From SAR86 cluster bacterium (GTDB taxonomy: Bacteria > Pseudomonadota > Gammaproteobacteria > Magnimaribacterales > D2472): a DNA stretch of 48,091 bases. Under the pieces are notes generated by a model. It searched no databases, had not been told where the DNA came from, and saw only the letters and a program-made list of their open reading frames with translations. Below are positions 1 to 8,253 of this stretch, in pieces; the stretch's first letter is position 1, and the number at the start of each line of letters is the position of its first letter. Position numbers and translations under genes: made by a program. Where the stretch lies: the NCBI GenBank assembly GCA_016779505.1, contig JADHNM010000002.1:1-48091 (forward strand), read 5' to 3'.

Positions 1-126
1 AGATTCCTACGCGTTACTCACCCGTCCGCCGCTCTACTCATATCCGAAGATACTTTCTCGCACGACTTGCATGTGTTAAGCCTACCGCCAGCGTTCAATC
101 TGAGCCATGATCAAACTCTTCAATTA
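1..126 (-). rRNA. rrs: 16S ribosomal RNA, 5' end only (continues beyond the window)
   Basis: Read on the minus strand, this begins with the near-universal bacterial 16S start, including AGAGTTTGATCATGGCTCAG at 99-118, followed by the conserved helix with CACATGCAAGTCG and the GGCGGACGGGTGAGTAACG region. Only about the first 126 nucleotides are present. The mature 5' end is placed near 126 by comparison with the E. coli start (AAATTGAAGAG). The rest of the rRNA operon lies outside the window. The sequence fits a gammaproteobacterium, but this short piece cannot place it further. Confidence 0.97.
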
Positions 127-138
127 AAATCATGTTGT

Positions 139-166
139 GTTACTTTTATCAAATATTAAAAGTAAC
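139..166 (-). repeat. Perfect hairpin in the 16S leader
   Basis: Arms GTTACTTTTA (139-148) and TAAAAGTAAC (157-166) are exact reverse complements of 10 bp with an 8-nt loop. The hairpin lies between boxC and the mature 16S 5' end. No U-tract follows in the transcribed direction, so it does not look like a terminator. It may be a leader processing or folding element. Confidence 0.7.
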
Positions 167-191
167 TAAAAATATATATATCTCGTATTTT

Positions 192-228
192 GAACACCCA
201 CACGAGTAACCAAATATGTTAAAAAAAC
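192..228 (-). promoter_or_regulatory. rRNA leader boxA/boxC-like antitermination elements
   Basis: In the transcribed leader, a T-run ending in TTTAACA (217-223) is followed by TCGTGTGGGTGTTC (192-205). The order and spacing match the E. coli rrn leader, where boxA ends in CTTTAACA and is followed by a GTGTGGG boxC element. These sites recruit the Nus antitermination complex. The upstream half of boxA is degenerate (TTTT in place of TGCTC), so the assignment rests on its 3' half and on boxC. Confidence 0.65.
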
Positions 229-254
229 TTGCCGACTCTGGGCCGGAACGAAGA

Positions 255-282
255 ATTGTATACCCTTAGTTGTAAATATCAA
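255..282 (-). promoter_or_regulatory. Candidate rRNA operon promoter
   Basis: On the minus strand, TTGATA (-35, 277-282) and TACAAT (-10, 255-260) are separated by 16 bp. The predicted start near 247 would give a leader of about 120 nt before mature 16S, containing the boxA/boxC elements. The promoter sits only 13 bp past the ilvC stop codon, so the rRNA operon and the ilv operon are almost abutted. Confidence 0.55.
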
Positions 283-294
283 CTAGTTTCATCA

Positions 295-1338
295 CTAATT
301 TTTATCTTTATTTACAAGTCGTTCAGAATGAAGAAACTTCATCTTTGATCTGAGCTCTGAACCAACCTGTTCAATTGAATGAGAAGCTGTGTTTTTACGC
401 TTTTCTTTCATGATTGGACCGCCCGATCCATCGTTGCTTTGTCGACAATCATTCAAAAATTTATCTGCAAATTCACCTGTTTGAATTCTTTTCAAGATTC
501 CCCTCATAGCTTCTTTTGTATCATCTGTAATAATCTCAGGACCACTCACATAGTCTCCAAATTCAGCTGTGTTAGAAATAGAATAATGCATATTAGCAAT
601 CCCACCTTCATGAATTAAATCAACAATCAATTTTGTTTCATGCAGACATTCAAAATATGCCATTTCTGGACTATACCCTGCCTCAACTAAAGTCTCATAG
701 CCAGCTTTGATCAAAGCAGTCATGCCCCCGCATAAAACTGCTTGCTCGCCAAATAAATCAGTTTCAGTTTCTTCTTTAAATGTGGTCTCAAGTACACCAG
801 CTCTGGTTCCTCCATTAGCCTTGGCGTAGGATAGAGCAATCTCTTTTGCGCTATGATTATTTGGATTGGCCCCATCTTGATATATTGCAATTAAAGAAGG
901 AACTCCTCCACCGTTAACATAGGTACTCCTAACGGTATGCCCGGGCCCTTTAGGAGCAATCATAATCACCGAAGTATCATCAGCAGGAATAATTTTTTTA
1001 AAATGGATATTAAACCCATGTGCAAATGCTAAAACTGCATTTGGTTTTAAATTAGATTTAATTTCTGATTCATACAAGCCTTGTTGAAACTCATCAGGTG
1101 CCAATATCATAACCAAGTCAGCATCACTGACTGCATCGGAGACTCTGGCTACTTTCAATCCAGCATTTTCAGCTTTAGCCCATGATGAAGATCCTTCACG
1201 CAAGGCAACAGTAACATCTGCTCCAGACTCATGTAGATTATTTGCATGAGCATGCCCCTGAGAGCCATACCCAACTATAGTAACTTTGAGTTTTTGAATA
1301 ATTGAGATATCAGCATCATCATCATAAAAAATTTTCAT
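295..1338 (-). CDS. ilvC: Ketol-acid reductoisomerase
   Basis: This enzyme catalyses the NADPH-dependent isomeroreduction of acetolactate and acetohydroxybutyrate, the second step of valine, leucine and isoleucine synthesis in the cytosol. The 347-aa protein has the class I (short) architecture. A Rossmann GYGSQG lies at residues 23-28, and LREGSSSW near 47-53 resembles the usual NADPH phosphate loop. His107 is in HGFNIHF, and the metal-binding set is D194/E198 in TDLFGEQ and E230/E234 in FECLHET. Ser255 is in MHYSISNTAEFGD. A good AGGAGA ribosome site precedes the ATG. The gene is the last of ilvB-ilvN-ilvC, 12 bp after ilvN. The C-terminus is slightly longer and more basic than typical, with no sign of damage. 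Confidence 0.98.
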   Translation of the reverse strand: MKIFYDDDADISIIQKLKVTIVGYGSQGHAHANNLHESGADVTVALREGSSSWAKAENAGLKVARVSDAVSDADLVMILAPDEFQQGLYESEIKSNLKPNAVLAFAHGFNIHFKKIIPADDTSVIMIAPKGPGHTVRSTYVNGGGVPSLIAIYQDGANPNNHSAKEIALSYAKANGGTRAGVLETTFKEETETDLFGEQAVLCGGMTALIKAGYETLVEAGYSPEMAYFECLHETKLIVDLIHEGGIANMHYSISNTAEFGDYVSGPEIITDDTKEAMRGILKRIQTGEFADKFLNDCRQSNDGSGGPIMKEKRKNTASHSIEQVGSELRSKMKFLHSERLVNKDKN

Positions 1339-1350
1339 TCTATCTGTCTC

Positions 1351-1830
1351 CTAAATTTTTAAAATCTTTTCACCTTCATGCAATCCTATGCTTCCAGATC
1401 TAGCAATCTCAAGAAGATTTGCTTTACCAATAGCTTTAATTGCAATGTCGATATCACCAGATGGGCCCCAGGCAGACATCACCATGACATCTTTATTCTT
1501 CTCATGAATTTTTCCATTTAATCCCTTAAGAATTTTTTGTATTTTTTCACTTTGGCGAAACTTAATCATGATAAATTCATATTCATGGTGATCGCCCTCT
1601 GTTAAATCAGAAACTTTAATCACATCTATAATTTTATTAATTTGTTTTGTAATTTGCTCAACATCATTCTCTGAGCCTCGAGTAGTCACTGACATTCTGG
1701 AATAAGTACCATCAAATACAGGTCCGACATTTAGAGTTTCAATGTTATAGCCACGTTGATGAAATAGGCCAACTACACGCGCAAGAGCTCCAGGCTTATT
1801 TTCAATTAATATTGATATGATTCTTTTCAT
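1351..1830 (-). CDS. ilvN: Acetolactate synthase small (regulatory) subunit
   Basis: This is the regulatory subunit of acetohydroxyacid synthase. It binds the large subunit, raises its activity and usually confers valine feedback inhibition. The 159-aa protein has an N-terminal ACT domain, starting MKRIISILIENKPGALARVV, with the GYNIETLNVGP motif typical of IlvH/IlvN. A C-terminal ACT-like half covers roughly residues 80-159. Its start overlaps the ilvB stop by 4 nt (ATGA), which suggests translational coupling and balanced stoichiometry. By length and sequence it is closer to E. coli IlvH than to the short IlvN, so ilvH is an equally good symbol. Confidence 0.96.
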   Translation of the reverse strand: MKRIISILIENKPGALARVVGLFHQRGYNIETLNVGPVFDGTYSRMSVTTRGSENDVEQITKQINKIIDVIKVSDLTEGDHHEYEFIMIKFRQSEKIQKILKGLNGKIHEKNKDVMVMSAWGPSGDIDIAIKAIGKANLLEIARSGSIGLHEGEKILKI

Positions 1831-3563
1831 GCTTTGGTATTTTTTTTAATCCACATATCCTTCATGCTGCCATTAGGAGAAACCAACATAGGGTAGACAT
1901 GCTCATTCGGGTCAACATATACATCAATAAAAACCAGTCTATCTTTCATGGCAAAAGCTTTATCCAAGGTTTTCTTGAGCTGAGATTGCTGGGTAACCTT
2001 CATTCCAACATGCCCATAAGATTGCGCAAGCTTTACAAAATCTGGCAAAGAATCTGAATATGTGCTTGCTGAGTGTCTTCCTCCATAATTCATATCCTGC
2101 CACTGCCTTACCATTCCTAGCGCCTCATTATTAATATTAATAATTTTTATAGGCAGGTTGTATTGCAAACAAGTTGATAGCTCTTGAATGCACATCTGAA
2201 TGCTGCCTTCGCCGGTAACGCACACAACCTCTTGCTTGGGAAATGCAAGCTTAACTCCCATGGCCGCAGGAAGACCAAAACCCATAGTGCCTAGCCCCCC
2301 AGAATTAATCCATCTTCGAGGTTTATTGAAATGATAATATTGAGCAACAAACATTTGATGTTGGCCAACATCTGATGTGACAAAAGCATTGCCTTGGGTG
2401 GCATGATATAGCTCTTGCACAACAACTTGTGGGGCAATCATTGAAGATTTTATTTTACTTAAATATAGATCATGGTCTAAGCCATGTTTTGCACGCCATT
2501 GAGAAATTTGCATATTCCAATTGTCCACAGCTTCTGAATCAATTTTAATTTTTGAACGTTTAATTTCTTTTATCAGCGCAAGAAGAGATTCCTTAACCTG
2601 TCCAACTATTGGTATGTCTGCATTAATAATTTTAGAAATTGAGGCAGGATCTACATCAATATGAACAATCTTCGCGTCTGGAGCAAACATTGATGGGGTA
2701 TTTGTAATTCGATCATCAAACCTCGCACCAATTGCAATAATAACGTCTGCATTATGCATCGCCATATTTGCTTGATAAGTCCCATGCATACCAAGCATTC
2801 CCATGAAATATTTATCTTTGGCAGGGTATGCTCCAAGCCCCATCAAAGTATTAGTTACAGGCGCTTTAAGTATTTTATTAAGAGCAATGAGCTCCTTATG
2901 AGCATTTCCTAAAATAACTCCACCGCCAGCATAAATCACTGGACGCTCTGCAGACAAAATCTTCTTGCAAGCTTTTTTAATTTGGCCTGGATGAGGAAGC
3001 ACTCTTGGTTGATATGAGCGTAAAAATATCTCTTTAGCTCTTTTGTATTCGTAAAGCTTGGAAGGGTCAGTTTTATCTTTTGGAATATCTATAACTACAG
3101 GACCAGGTCTGCCTGTTGTTGCTATGTAAAAAGCTTCTTGAATAATCCTGGGAATTTCTTGGGTATTTTTGACTATGAAACTATGCTTCACAATTGGTCG
3201 AGAGATTCCAATCATATCTGTTTCTTGGAATGAATCCGTGCCAATTAAATGACTTTGTACCTGACCAGAAATAACAACGAGCGGAATTGAATCCATATAA
3301 GCAGTAGCAATCCCTGTTATTGCATTGGTTGCACCAGGCCCTGAAGTAACCAAGGCTACTCCTGGCTTTCCCGTTGCCCTAGAATAACCATCTGCGGCAT
3401 GAGTAGCTCCTTGTTCATGACGGACTAAAATATGCTCGCATGCGTTCTGTTTAAAAATTGAATCATAGATGTGCAAAGCTGCGCCGCCTGGGTAGCCAAA
3501 AATAAATTTAACTCCCTCATCTTTGAGAGCGCGCATTAACAGATCTCCGCCTGAAAGTTTCAT
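1827..3563 (-). CDS. ilvB: Acetolactate synthase large (catalytic) subunit
   Basis: This thiamine-diphosphate and FAD enzyme condenses pyruvate with pyruvate or 2-ketobutyrate, the first common step of branched-chain amino acid synthesis. The 578-aa protein shows the three TPP-enzyme domains. The catalytic glutamate is E50 in VRHEQGATHAADG, and TSGPGATNA and MDSIPLVVISGQ occur in the first half. GGLGTMGFGLPAAMG and the cofactor motif VTGEGSIQM...NN lie in the C-terminal third. Glu rather than Asp in GEGS occurs in other gammaproteobacterial IlvI proteins as I recall them, so it is not damage. It is the first gene of ilvBNC. No clear Shine-Dalgarno site precedes the ATG. Confidence 0.97.
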   Translation of the reverse strand: MKLSGGDLLMRALKDEGVKFIFGYPGGAALHIYDSIFKQNACEHILVRHEQGATHAADGYSRATGKPGVALVTSGPGATNAITGIATAYMDSIPLVVISGQVQSHLIGTDSFQETDMIGISRPIVKHSFIVKNTQEIPRIIQEAFYIATTGRPGPVVIDIPKDKTDPSKLYEYKRAKEIFLRSYQPRVLPHPGQIKKACKKILSAERPVIYAGGGVILGNAHKELIALNKILKAPVTNTLMGLGAYPAKDKYFMGMLGMHGTYQANMAMHNADVIIAIGARFDDRITNTPSMFAPDAKIVHIDVDPASISKIINADIPIVGQVKESLLALIKEIKRSKIKIDSEAVDNWNMQISQWRAKHGLDHDLYLSKIKSSMIAPQVVVQELYHATQGNAFVTSDVGQHQMFVAQYYHFNKPRRWINSGGLGTMGFGLPAAMGVKLAFPKQEVVCVTGEGSIQMCIQELSTCLQYNLPIKIININNEALGMVRQWQDMNYGGRHSASTYSDSLPDFVKLAQSYGHVGMKVTQQSQLKKTLDKAFAMKDRLVFIDVYVDPNEHVYPMLVSPNGSMKDMWIKKNTKA

Positions 3564-3576
3564 GAATTCAAGATAT

Positions 3577-3590
3577 TTACTTTAAAGTAA
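3577..3590. promoter_or_regulatory. 14-bp perfect palindrome in the ilvB 5' region
   Basis: TTACTTTAAAGTAA is a perfect palindrome located 14 bp before the ilvB start codon and just downstream of the candidate promoter at 3596-3623. Its position near the predicted transcription start suits a repressor operator, but the AT-rich background makes chance plausible. No regulator is identified. Confidence 0.35.
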
Positions 3591-3595
3591 GGGGT

Positions 3596-3623
3596 TTTAT
3601 ACATTAATTGTGATTAAAAACAA
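3596..3623 (-). promoter_or_regulatory. Candidate promoter of the ilvBNC operon
   Basis: On the minus strand, TTGTTT (-35, 3618-3623) and TATAAA (-10, 3596-3601) are separated by 16 bp, followed by a CCCC tract near the expected start. The 91-bp gap between rluD and ilvB contains no leader-peptide gene and no attenuator-like hairpin that I could see. Confidence 0.45.
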
Positions 3624-3654
3624 GTTTTTTGGCTGATTTGAAAGGCTTTGTAGG

Positions 3655-4578
3655 TTATTCCATCTCTTTGATCAAAGATTGCATGTCTTCTGGAAGATCT
3701 GCTTCAAATTCAAAGAAACTGTCGCCTTTGATTGCAGGAAATCTGATCTTAGAGGCATGTAATGCTTGTCGAGGAAAATTTTGAATATGAGTTATTAAAG
3801 TTTCAGGAGTATTTTTCGCAATAAGATTTCTTGGGTTATACAATCCATCACCAATTATGGGAAGCTTTTGATTGCTTAAATGCACTCTAATTTGATGGGT
3901 TCTTCCAGTTTCAATCACTATAGAAATATGAGAATAACCTTCGTAGAATTTTATTAAAGAAACATGAGAAAGAGCATCTCTTCCAAGATCAGCAACTCTC
4001 ATTTTTACTCTATTCCGTGGATCTCTTTCAATGGGATGCTCTATAGAAAAACTACCTATAACTTGTCCAACAACCAATGCCTCATATTGTTTGAAAACTT
4101 CCCTTTCTTGAAGCTTATTAACAAAAAAATTTCTAAATTTTTCATTTTTTGCAATTACTAACAATCCAGAGGTATCTTTATCTAACCGATGAACTATCCC
4201 ACAGCGTGGCAGTTGTTTTAATGCTGGGAAATGAAATGCCAAAGCATTTGCCAGAGTGCCATCATGACATCCTGCTCCTGGATGCATAACCAATCCTGGT
4301 GACTTATTAATGATTAAAAAATCCTCCTCTTCATGAAAGATATTTATAGCTATATCTTCTCCCTCCCAAGACACCCTGTTCTCAAACACTGGGTCCAAAG
4401 AAATCTCATCGCCAGTATGCACTTTATCTTTTGCTTTAAGAATTTCACCATTCACCAATAGGTTCCCTTGCAATATCCATCTTTGAATTTGACTGCGTGA
4501 ATAATCTGCAAATAAAAAAGTTGCAGCTTGGTCTAATCTAGAATTATGCTGCTCTTCATTAATATTTTTTTGGATCAT
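3655..4578 (-). CDS. rluD: 23S rRNA pseudouridine synthase, RluD type
   Basis: This enzyme converts uridines of helix 69 in 23S rRNA (E. coli 1911, 1915 and 1917) to pseudouridine. The 307-aa protein has an N-terminal S4 RNA-binding domain (about residues 12-60, with the SRSQIQRWI pattern) and an RluA-family catalytic domain. The catalytic aspartate lies in GIVHRLDKDTSGLLVIAKN. The conserved HP-x-I-x-R-x-P-like segment IEHPIERDPRNRVKM follows. It is transcribed divergently from bamD, the same arrangement as yfiO/rluD in E. coli, which supports RluD over RluC or RluA. Confidence 0.93.
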   Translation of the reverse strand: MIQKNINEEQHNSRLDQAATFLFADYSRSQIQRWILQGNLLVNGEILKAKDKVHTGDEISLDPVFENRVSWEGEDIAINIFHEEEDFLIINKSPGLVMHPGAGCHDGTLANALAFHFPALKQLPRCGIVHRLDKDTSGLLVIAKNEKFRNFFVNKLQEREVFKQYEALVVGQVIGSFSIEHPIERDPRNRVKMRVADLGRDALSHVSLIKFYEGYSHISIVIETGRTHQIRVHLSNQKLPIIGDGLYNPRNLIAKNTPETLITHIQNFPRQALHASKIRFPAIKGDSFFEFEADLPEDMQSLIKEME

Positions 4579-4628
4579 ATGCCTAATCTAAAAACTTTTT
4601 TACTATCTTACAATCTAAAGTAATTGAA

Positions 4629-4658
4629 TTAACCCAAATGCTTGAATAAATGTAAAAT
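4629..4658 (+). promoter_or_regulatory. Weak candidate promoter for bamD
   Basis: TTAACC (4629-4634) and TAAAAT (4653-4658) are separated by 18 bp. The predicted start would fall only a few bases before the bamD ATG, so the mRNA could be nearly leaderless. No ribosome-binding site is seen before that ATG. The match is weak in AT-rich DNA. Confidence 0.3.
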
Positions 4659-4667
4659 ACAGTACCG

Positions 4668-5483
4668 ATGATACAAATAAAGAAATATTTACGAGTTAAT
4701 TTAGCAATTGCAATTATTCTTCCGCTATTAATAGCAAGTTGTAATTCCGATGCACCAGTGATGGAGCGACCTGAAAAGGTTTATTACGATACCGCTCAGA
4801 GAAGAATGAAAGCAAATAATTTCTATTCTGCTATTGAGTCTCTGGAGGCCATTGAAGCCAGGTATCCCTTTGGCAGATATGCAGAGCAAGCTCAATCAGA
4901 ACTAATTTATGCGTATTTCATGAATGGTGAAGATGAAGCTGCGCATGAAGCTGCTGAAAAATTTATTCGCCTTAATCCCAGACATCCAAATATTGACTAT
5001 GCATACTTTATGAGAGGTATTGCCAGCTACACTAGAGACAAAGGAATGTTTGCAAGAATATTTAAGTCTGACCTTTCCAATAGAGATATCTCAGGAGCAA
5101 AACAAGCCTTTGGTGAACTATCTGAATTTTTAACTCGATTTCCTCAAAGTCAGTATGCTCCATATGCTTCGCAGAGATTGATATATTTAAGAAGTTTAAT
5201 TGCAAAAAATGAATTAGTTGCTGCTGAATATTATCTGAAAAGAAAGGCATATGTGGCTGCACTTCGAAGAGCTAAGTATGTAATTGAAAATATTCCTAAT
5301 TCCTCTGAAACCATGAGAGCATTAAAAATTATTAGAGAATGTTATCAAGCCCTTGGTTATTTCGAATTAATGGAAGATGTAGAAAGCGTAATTAAAGTTA
5401 ATGGAGGCTCAATAATTGAAAATTCTGAACCTTCCTCATGGAATTTCTTTTCAAGAAAAGCCCCTCGACCAAATCAAAACTAA
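4668..5483 (+). CDS. bamD: Outer membrane assembly lipoprotein BamD
   Basis: BamD is the essential lipoprotein of the BAM complex, which folds beta-barrel proteins into the outer membrane. The 271-aa protein has a type II signal with lipobox LIASC (Cys25). Five TPR-like helical repeats follow, seen in patterns such as YYDTAQRRMKANNFYSAIES and AEKFIRLNPRHPNIDYAYFM. RYPFGRYAEQAQ and RFPQSQYAPYA are highly conserved in the family. Its length is slightly above the 245 aa of E. coli BamD because of a polar C-terminal tail. It diverges from rluD with an 89-bp gap. Confidence 0.95.
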   Translation: MIQIKKYLRVNLAIAIILPLLIASCNSDAPVMERPEKVYYDTAQRRMKANNFYSAIESLEAIEARYPFGRYAEQAQSELIYAYFMNGEDEAAHEAAEKFIRLNPRHPNIDYAYFMRGIASYTRDKGMFARIFKSDLSNRDISGAKQAFGELSEFLTRFPQSQYAPYASQRLIYLRSLIAKNELVAAEYYLKRKAYVAALRRAKYVIENIPNSSETMRALKIIRECYQALGYFELMEDVESVIKVNGGSIIENSEPSSWNFFSRKAPRPNQN

Positions 5484-5490
5484 TTTCATC

Positions 5491-6702
5491 CTAAGAGATA
5501 ATTGAATACAGCTCTTGTGTCAGAAGATTGCTGGTACGGTACATTTCATTTGGGCTATGTTGCTGATTGCATGTAAATCCATACCCTATACCTTTATCGG
5601 GATCACCAAATGCAACTGCGCCTCCAACACCAGCATGACCAAACATTTTGTTATTAAAAGTTGGAGCAATATTTCCCATCACAGCTATTCCTTGAGCCAG
5701 CTCATAACCAAGTCCAAATTTTATTGGAGCTCCAAATAGCACAGAATCAGGACCGCTGGAATGAGGAGTGATAGCTTGGTGAAGCGAAGCCTCACTCATA
5801 ATAGAGATTTCATCCCTGGTGCAACCATTACTCAAAATACCATATAGCCTTGCCAAACTTTCAGCAGTCCCATGTCCGTTTGCTGAAGGAATTTCTGCCT
5901 TTCGCCAATCAAGAGAATTCACATAATTAGCATCATCTTCCTCTCTTTCTTGAAAGGCCTCTTGAAAATCTCCACTTATTAAAGCTTCTTTAAAATTTTG
6001 GAGTTTTGCTGGCAAGAAAAAGTTTGGGACATATCTCAAAAACTGTCCTGGAAGTTTTATGCTATCTCTCTCCATCATTAGCATATCTGCGCATCTCGCA
6101 AATTCTTTTTCATCAAGACCGATGTGAAAGTCTATCTCAAGTGGAGCTGCTATTTCTTCATGAAAGTATTGCCCAACAGAACGACCATCTACTCTCCTAA
6201 TCAATTCGCCAACCAACCAACCAAATGTTAATGCGTGGTATCCCTGAGAGATGCCCGGCTTTCTATAGGGAGCTTGTGATTGTAAGTGTTGAACAAACTT
6301 ATCCCAATCTTGAAATGAACCTTGGGGAATGCCTCCTTGAAATCCAAACATTGCAGCTCTGTGACATAACAAATCACTCACTTTCGTATCTTCTTTGCCA
6401 TTGCAGCTATATTCAGGCCAGTAATATCCAACTTTCTCAGCTGGATCGAGTTTACCTTGGTCAATTAATCTAGATATGCATGTTGCTGTAATGCCTTTAG
6501 TGACTGAGAAGACATTTACAAGAGTATCTTCCGTCCATTCTTTGGTCTTATTAAAATCTTGATGCCCACCCCACAAATTTATAATTATTTTACCTTGATG
6601 CTCAATCGCCAATCCTGCTCCTGTTTCAAACCCACTCTCTATGGAATTGTAAAAAGCATCATAAACATTTTGAAATTTAGGATCACAATAACCTTTAATC
6701 AT
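5491..6702 (-). CDS. Serine hydrolase of the beta-lactamase/EstB-like family
   Basis: The 403-aa cytosolic protein is related to class C beta-lactamase-like esterases and LACTB-type peptidases. The nucleophile motif is S66-V-T-K69 in NVFSVTKGITATC. Tyr155 in SQGYHALTFGWL is the expected general base, and HAGVGG near the C-terminus takes the place of the third KTG/HxG motif. No signal peptide is visible, which argues against a secreted penicillin-binding protein. The ATG at 6702 was chosen because a longer reading to 6759 would overlap the upstream transporter by 65 bases and add residues not expected in the family. With this start the overlap is 8 bases and a CAGG ribosome site lies upstream. 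The substrate cannot be told. Confidence 0.85.
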   Translation of the reverse strand: MIKGYCDPKFQNVYDAFYNSIESGFETGAGLAIEHQGKIIINLWGGHQDFNKTKEWTEDTLVNVFSVTKGITATCISRLIDQGKLDPAEKVGYYWPEYSCNGKEDTKVSDLLCHRAAMFGFQGGIPQGSFQDWDKFVQHLQSQAPYRKPGISQGYHALTFGWLVGELIRRVDGRSVGQYFHEEIAAPLEIDFHIGLDEKEFARCADMLMMERDSIKLPGQFLRYVPNFFLPAKLQNFKEALISGDFQEAFQEREEDDANYVNSLDWRKAEIPSANGHGTAESLARLYGILSNGCTRDEISIMSEASLHQAITPHSSGPDSVLFGAPIKFGLGYELAQGIAVMGNIAPTFNNKMFGHAGVGGAVAFGDPDKGIGYGFTCNQQHSPNEMYRTSNLLTQELYSIIS

Positions 6703-8218
6703 GACTCGACCTGTAATTTTGTATCTCCCCACTGTGCAATCTTTTTTGATAATTAACAAGTTCGCTTTTAATCACAGGAGCCAAGACATAAAGACCAAAA
6801 ATATTTGGAATGGCTGTAATAAAAATTAAAGCATCAGAAAAATCTAGCACTGCACTCAAATTAATCATGCAGCCTAGGGCTATAAAAAAACAAAAAGATA
6901 TTTTAAAGAAATTTTCTGCCCAAATTGATTCTCCAATGATATATGTCCAGCCTTTTAAGCCGTAATAAGACCATGAAAGAATTGTTGAAAATGCAAACAA
7001 TATCGCGATAAATGAAAGAGGTAAAACTGACCAGCTTAAAGTGCTGCTAAAAGCTTGAGAAGTCAAAGCGATGCCCTGAATTCCCTCATTTGCCATTGCA
7101 GGCTCATAGACTGTCGTTAAAATTACTAAAGCTGTAAGAGTGCAGATCACGACAGTATCAATAAAAGGCTCCATCAGACCAACGAAACCCTCAGTAACCG
7201 GTTCTTTTGTTTTAACAGTGGCATGGGCTATTGCAGCAGAACCAATGCCTGCCTCGTTTGAAAATGCTGCTCTTTGAAAGCCTAGGATCATGATGCCTAA
7301 CATTCCTCCGCTCATGGCGCTTGGATTAAATGCTTCTGTTAAAATCGCTGAGATAGCCCATGGAACTTTATGAGCATTCAAAATGACAACAAGTAAAGCG
7401 CCTATGACATAAGTGAGCGTCATGAATGGCACTAACTTAGAAGTAACTCGGGCAATCCCTTTAATTCCGCCAATGATCACTAACGCAACTATTCCAGCTA
7501 AGATGAAGCCAAAAAGCCAGCCCTTATCAACAAAAAAGCTAGCATCTCCACCTGTGATAAAAACGAATTGCTGAAAAGCTTGATTAGATTGAAACATGTT
7601 TCCTATGCCCAAGCACCCGACTACTATGGCCATCGCATAAAATAACCCCATTGGCTTAGCAAGCCAAGATAAGTTTCTCTGACGCAAGCCAGTTTCTAGA
7701 TAATACATAGGACCACCAGAAATACTTCCATCTGGGTTAACTTTTCTATACATGACACCTGCTACACATTCTGCAAATTTTGTAGACATGCCCAAAAAGC
7801 CAGCAACAATTAACCAAAATGTAGCCCCTGGACCACCAATGGATATAACGATTGCTACTCCAGCAATATTTCCTATTCCCACAGTTCCAGAAACAGCTGT
7901 TGATAATGCCTGAAAATGGGTCAACTCTCCTTCATTATCAGGTTTAGAGTAATCTCCTCGCAATATTTGAAAGGCATGTTTAAATCCTCGAAGATTTAAA
8001 AAATTAAAGTAAATGGTAAAAAAAATAGCTGCGCCAATTAACCATAAAACTATCAACGGCAAAGAAGCTTCAAAAATTTTAACCTCATAAAAAATAAAGC
8101 CGGATAAAAAATCTGTTAATGGCTGGATAGCATTATTAATTGAAGCATCAATTCCGGTTGCTGATACAGGTATTGAAATTATTGCTGCAAGGCAAAAAAT
8201 AAGTCTATTGCTTTTCAT
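6695..8218 (-). CDS. Sodium:alanine/glycine symporter (AGCS family)
   Basis: This is an inner-membrane carrier of the alanine or glycine:cation symporter family, which takes up small neutral amino acids with Na+. The 507-aa protein has about ten hydrophobic helices. Family motifs are visible: FQALSTAVSGTVGIGNIAGVA, GGPGATFWLIVAGFLGMSTKFAE, GGPMYYLETGL and GFQRAAFSNEAGIGSAAIAHA. The N-terminal stretch ending SIPVSATG could be a cleavable leader or an extra membrane segment. The next gene, a serine hydrolase, overlaps its end by 8 bases, so the two are probably co-translated. Substrate specificity is inferred from family only. Confidence 0.93.
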   Translation of the reverse strand: MKSNRLIFCLAAIISIPVSATGIDASINNAIQPLTDFLSGFIFYEVKIFEASLPLIVLWLIGAAIFFTIYFNFLNLRGFKHAFQILRGDYSKPDNEGELTHFQALSTAVSGTVGIGNIAGVAIVISIGGPGATFWLIVAGFLGMSTKFAECVAGVMYRKVNPDGSISGGPMYYLETGLRQRNLSWLAKPMGLFYAMAIVVGCLGIGNMFQSNQAFQQFVFITGGDASFFVDKGWLFGFILAGIVALVIIGGIKGIARVTSKLVPFMTLTYVIGALLVVILNAHKVPWAISAILTEAFNPSAMSGGMLGIMILGFQRAAFSNEAGIGSAAIAHATVKTKEPVTEGFVGLMEPFIDTVVICTLTALVILTTVYEPAMANEGIQGIALTSQAFSSTLSWSVLPLSFIAILFAFSTILSWSYYGLKGWTYIIGESIWAENFFKISFCFFIALGCMINLSAVLDFSDALIFITAIPNIFGLYVLAPVIKSELVNYQKRLHSGEIQNYRSSHD

Positions 8219-8253
8219 GAATTGAATATACTACATTAGGAAAAATAATATTT

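Noticed and set aside
268..286. Inverted repeat TAGTTG/CAACTA after ilvC as a terminator
   Set aside because: The stem is only 6 AT-rich base pairs, no U-run follows in the transcribed direction, and it overlaps the likely rRNA promoter.
6703..6759. N-terminal extension of the serine hydrolase
   Set aside because: It would overlap the symporter gene by 65 bases and adds residues not expected in the family. The ATG at 6702 has a better ribosome site and a normal short overlap.
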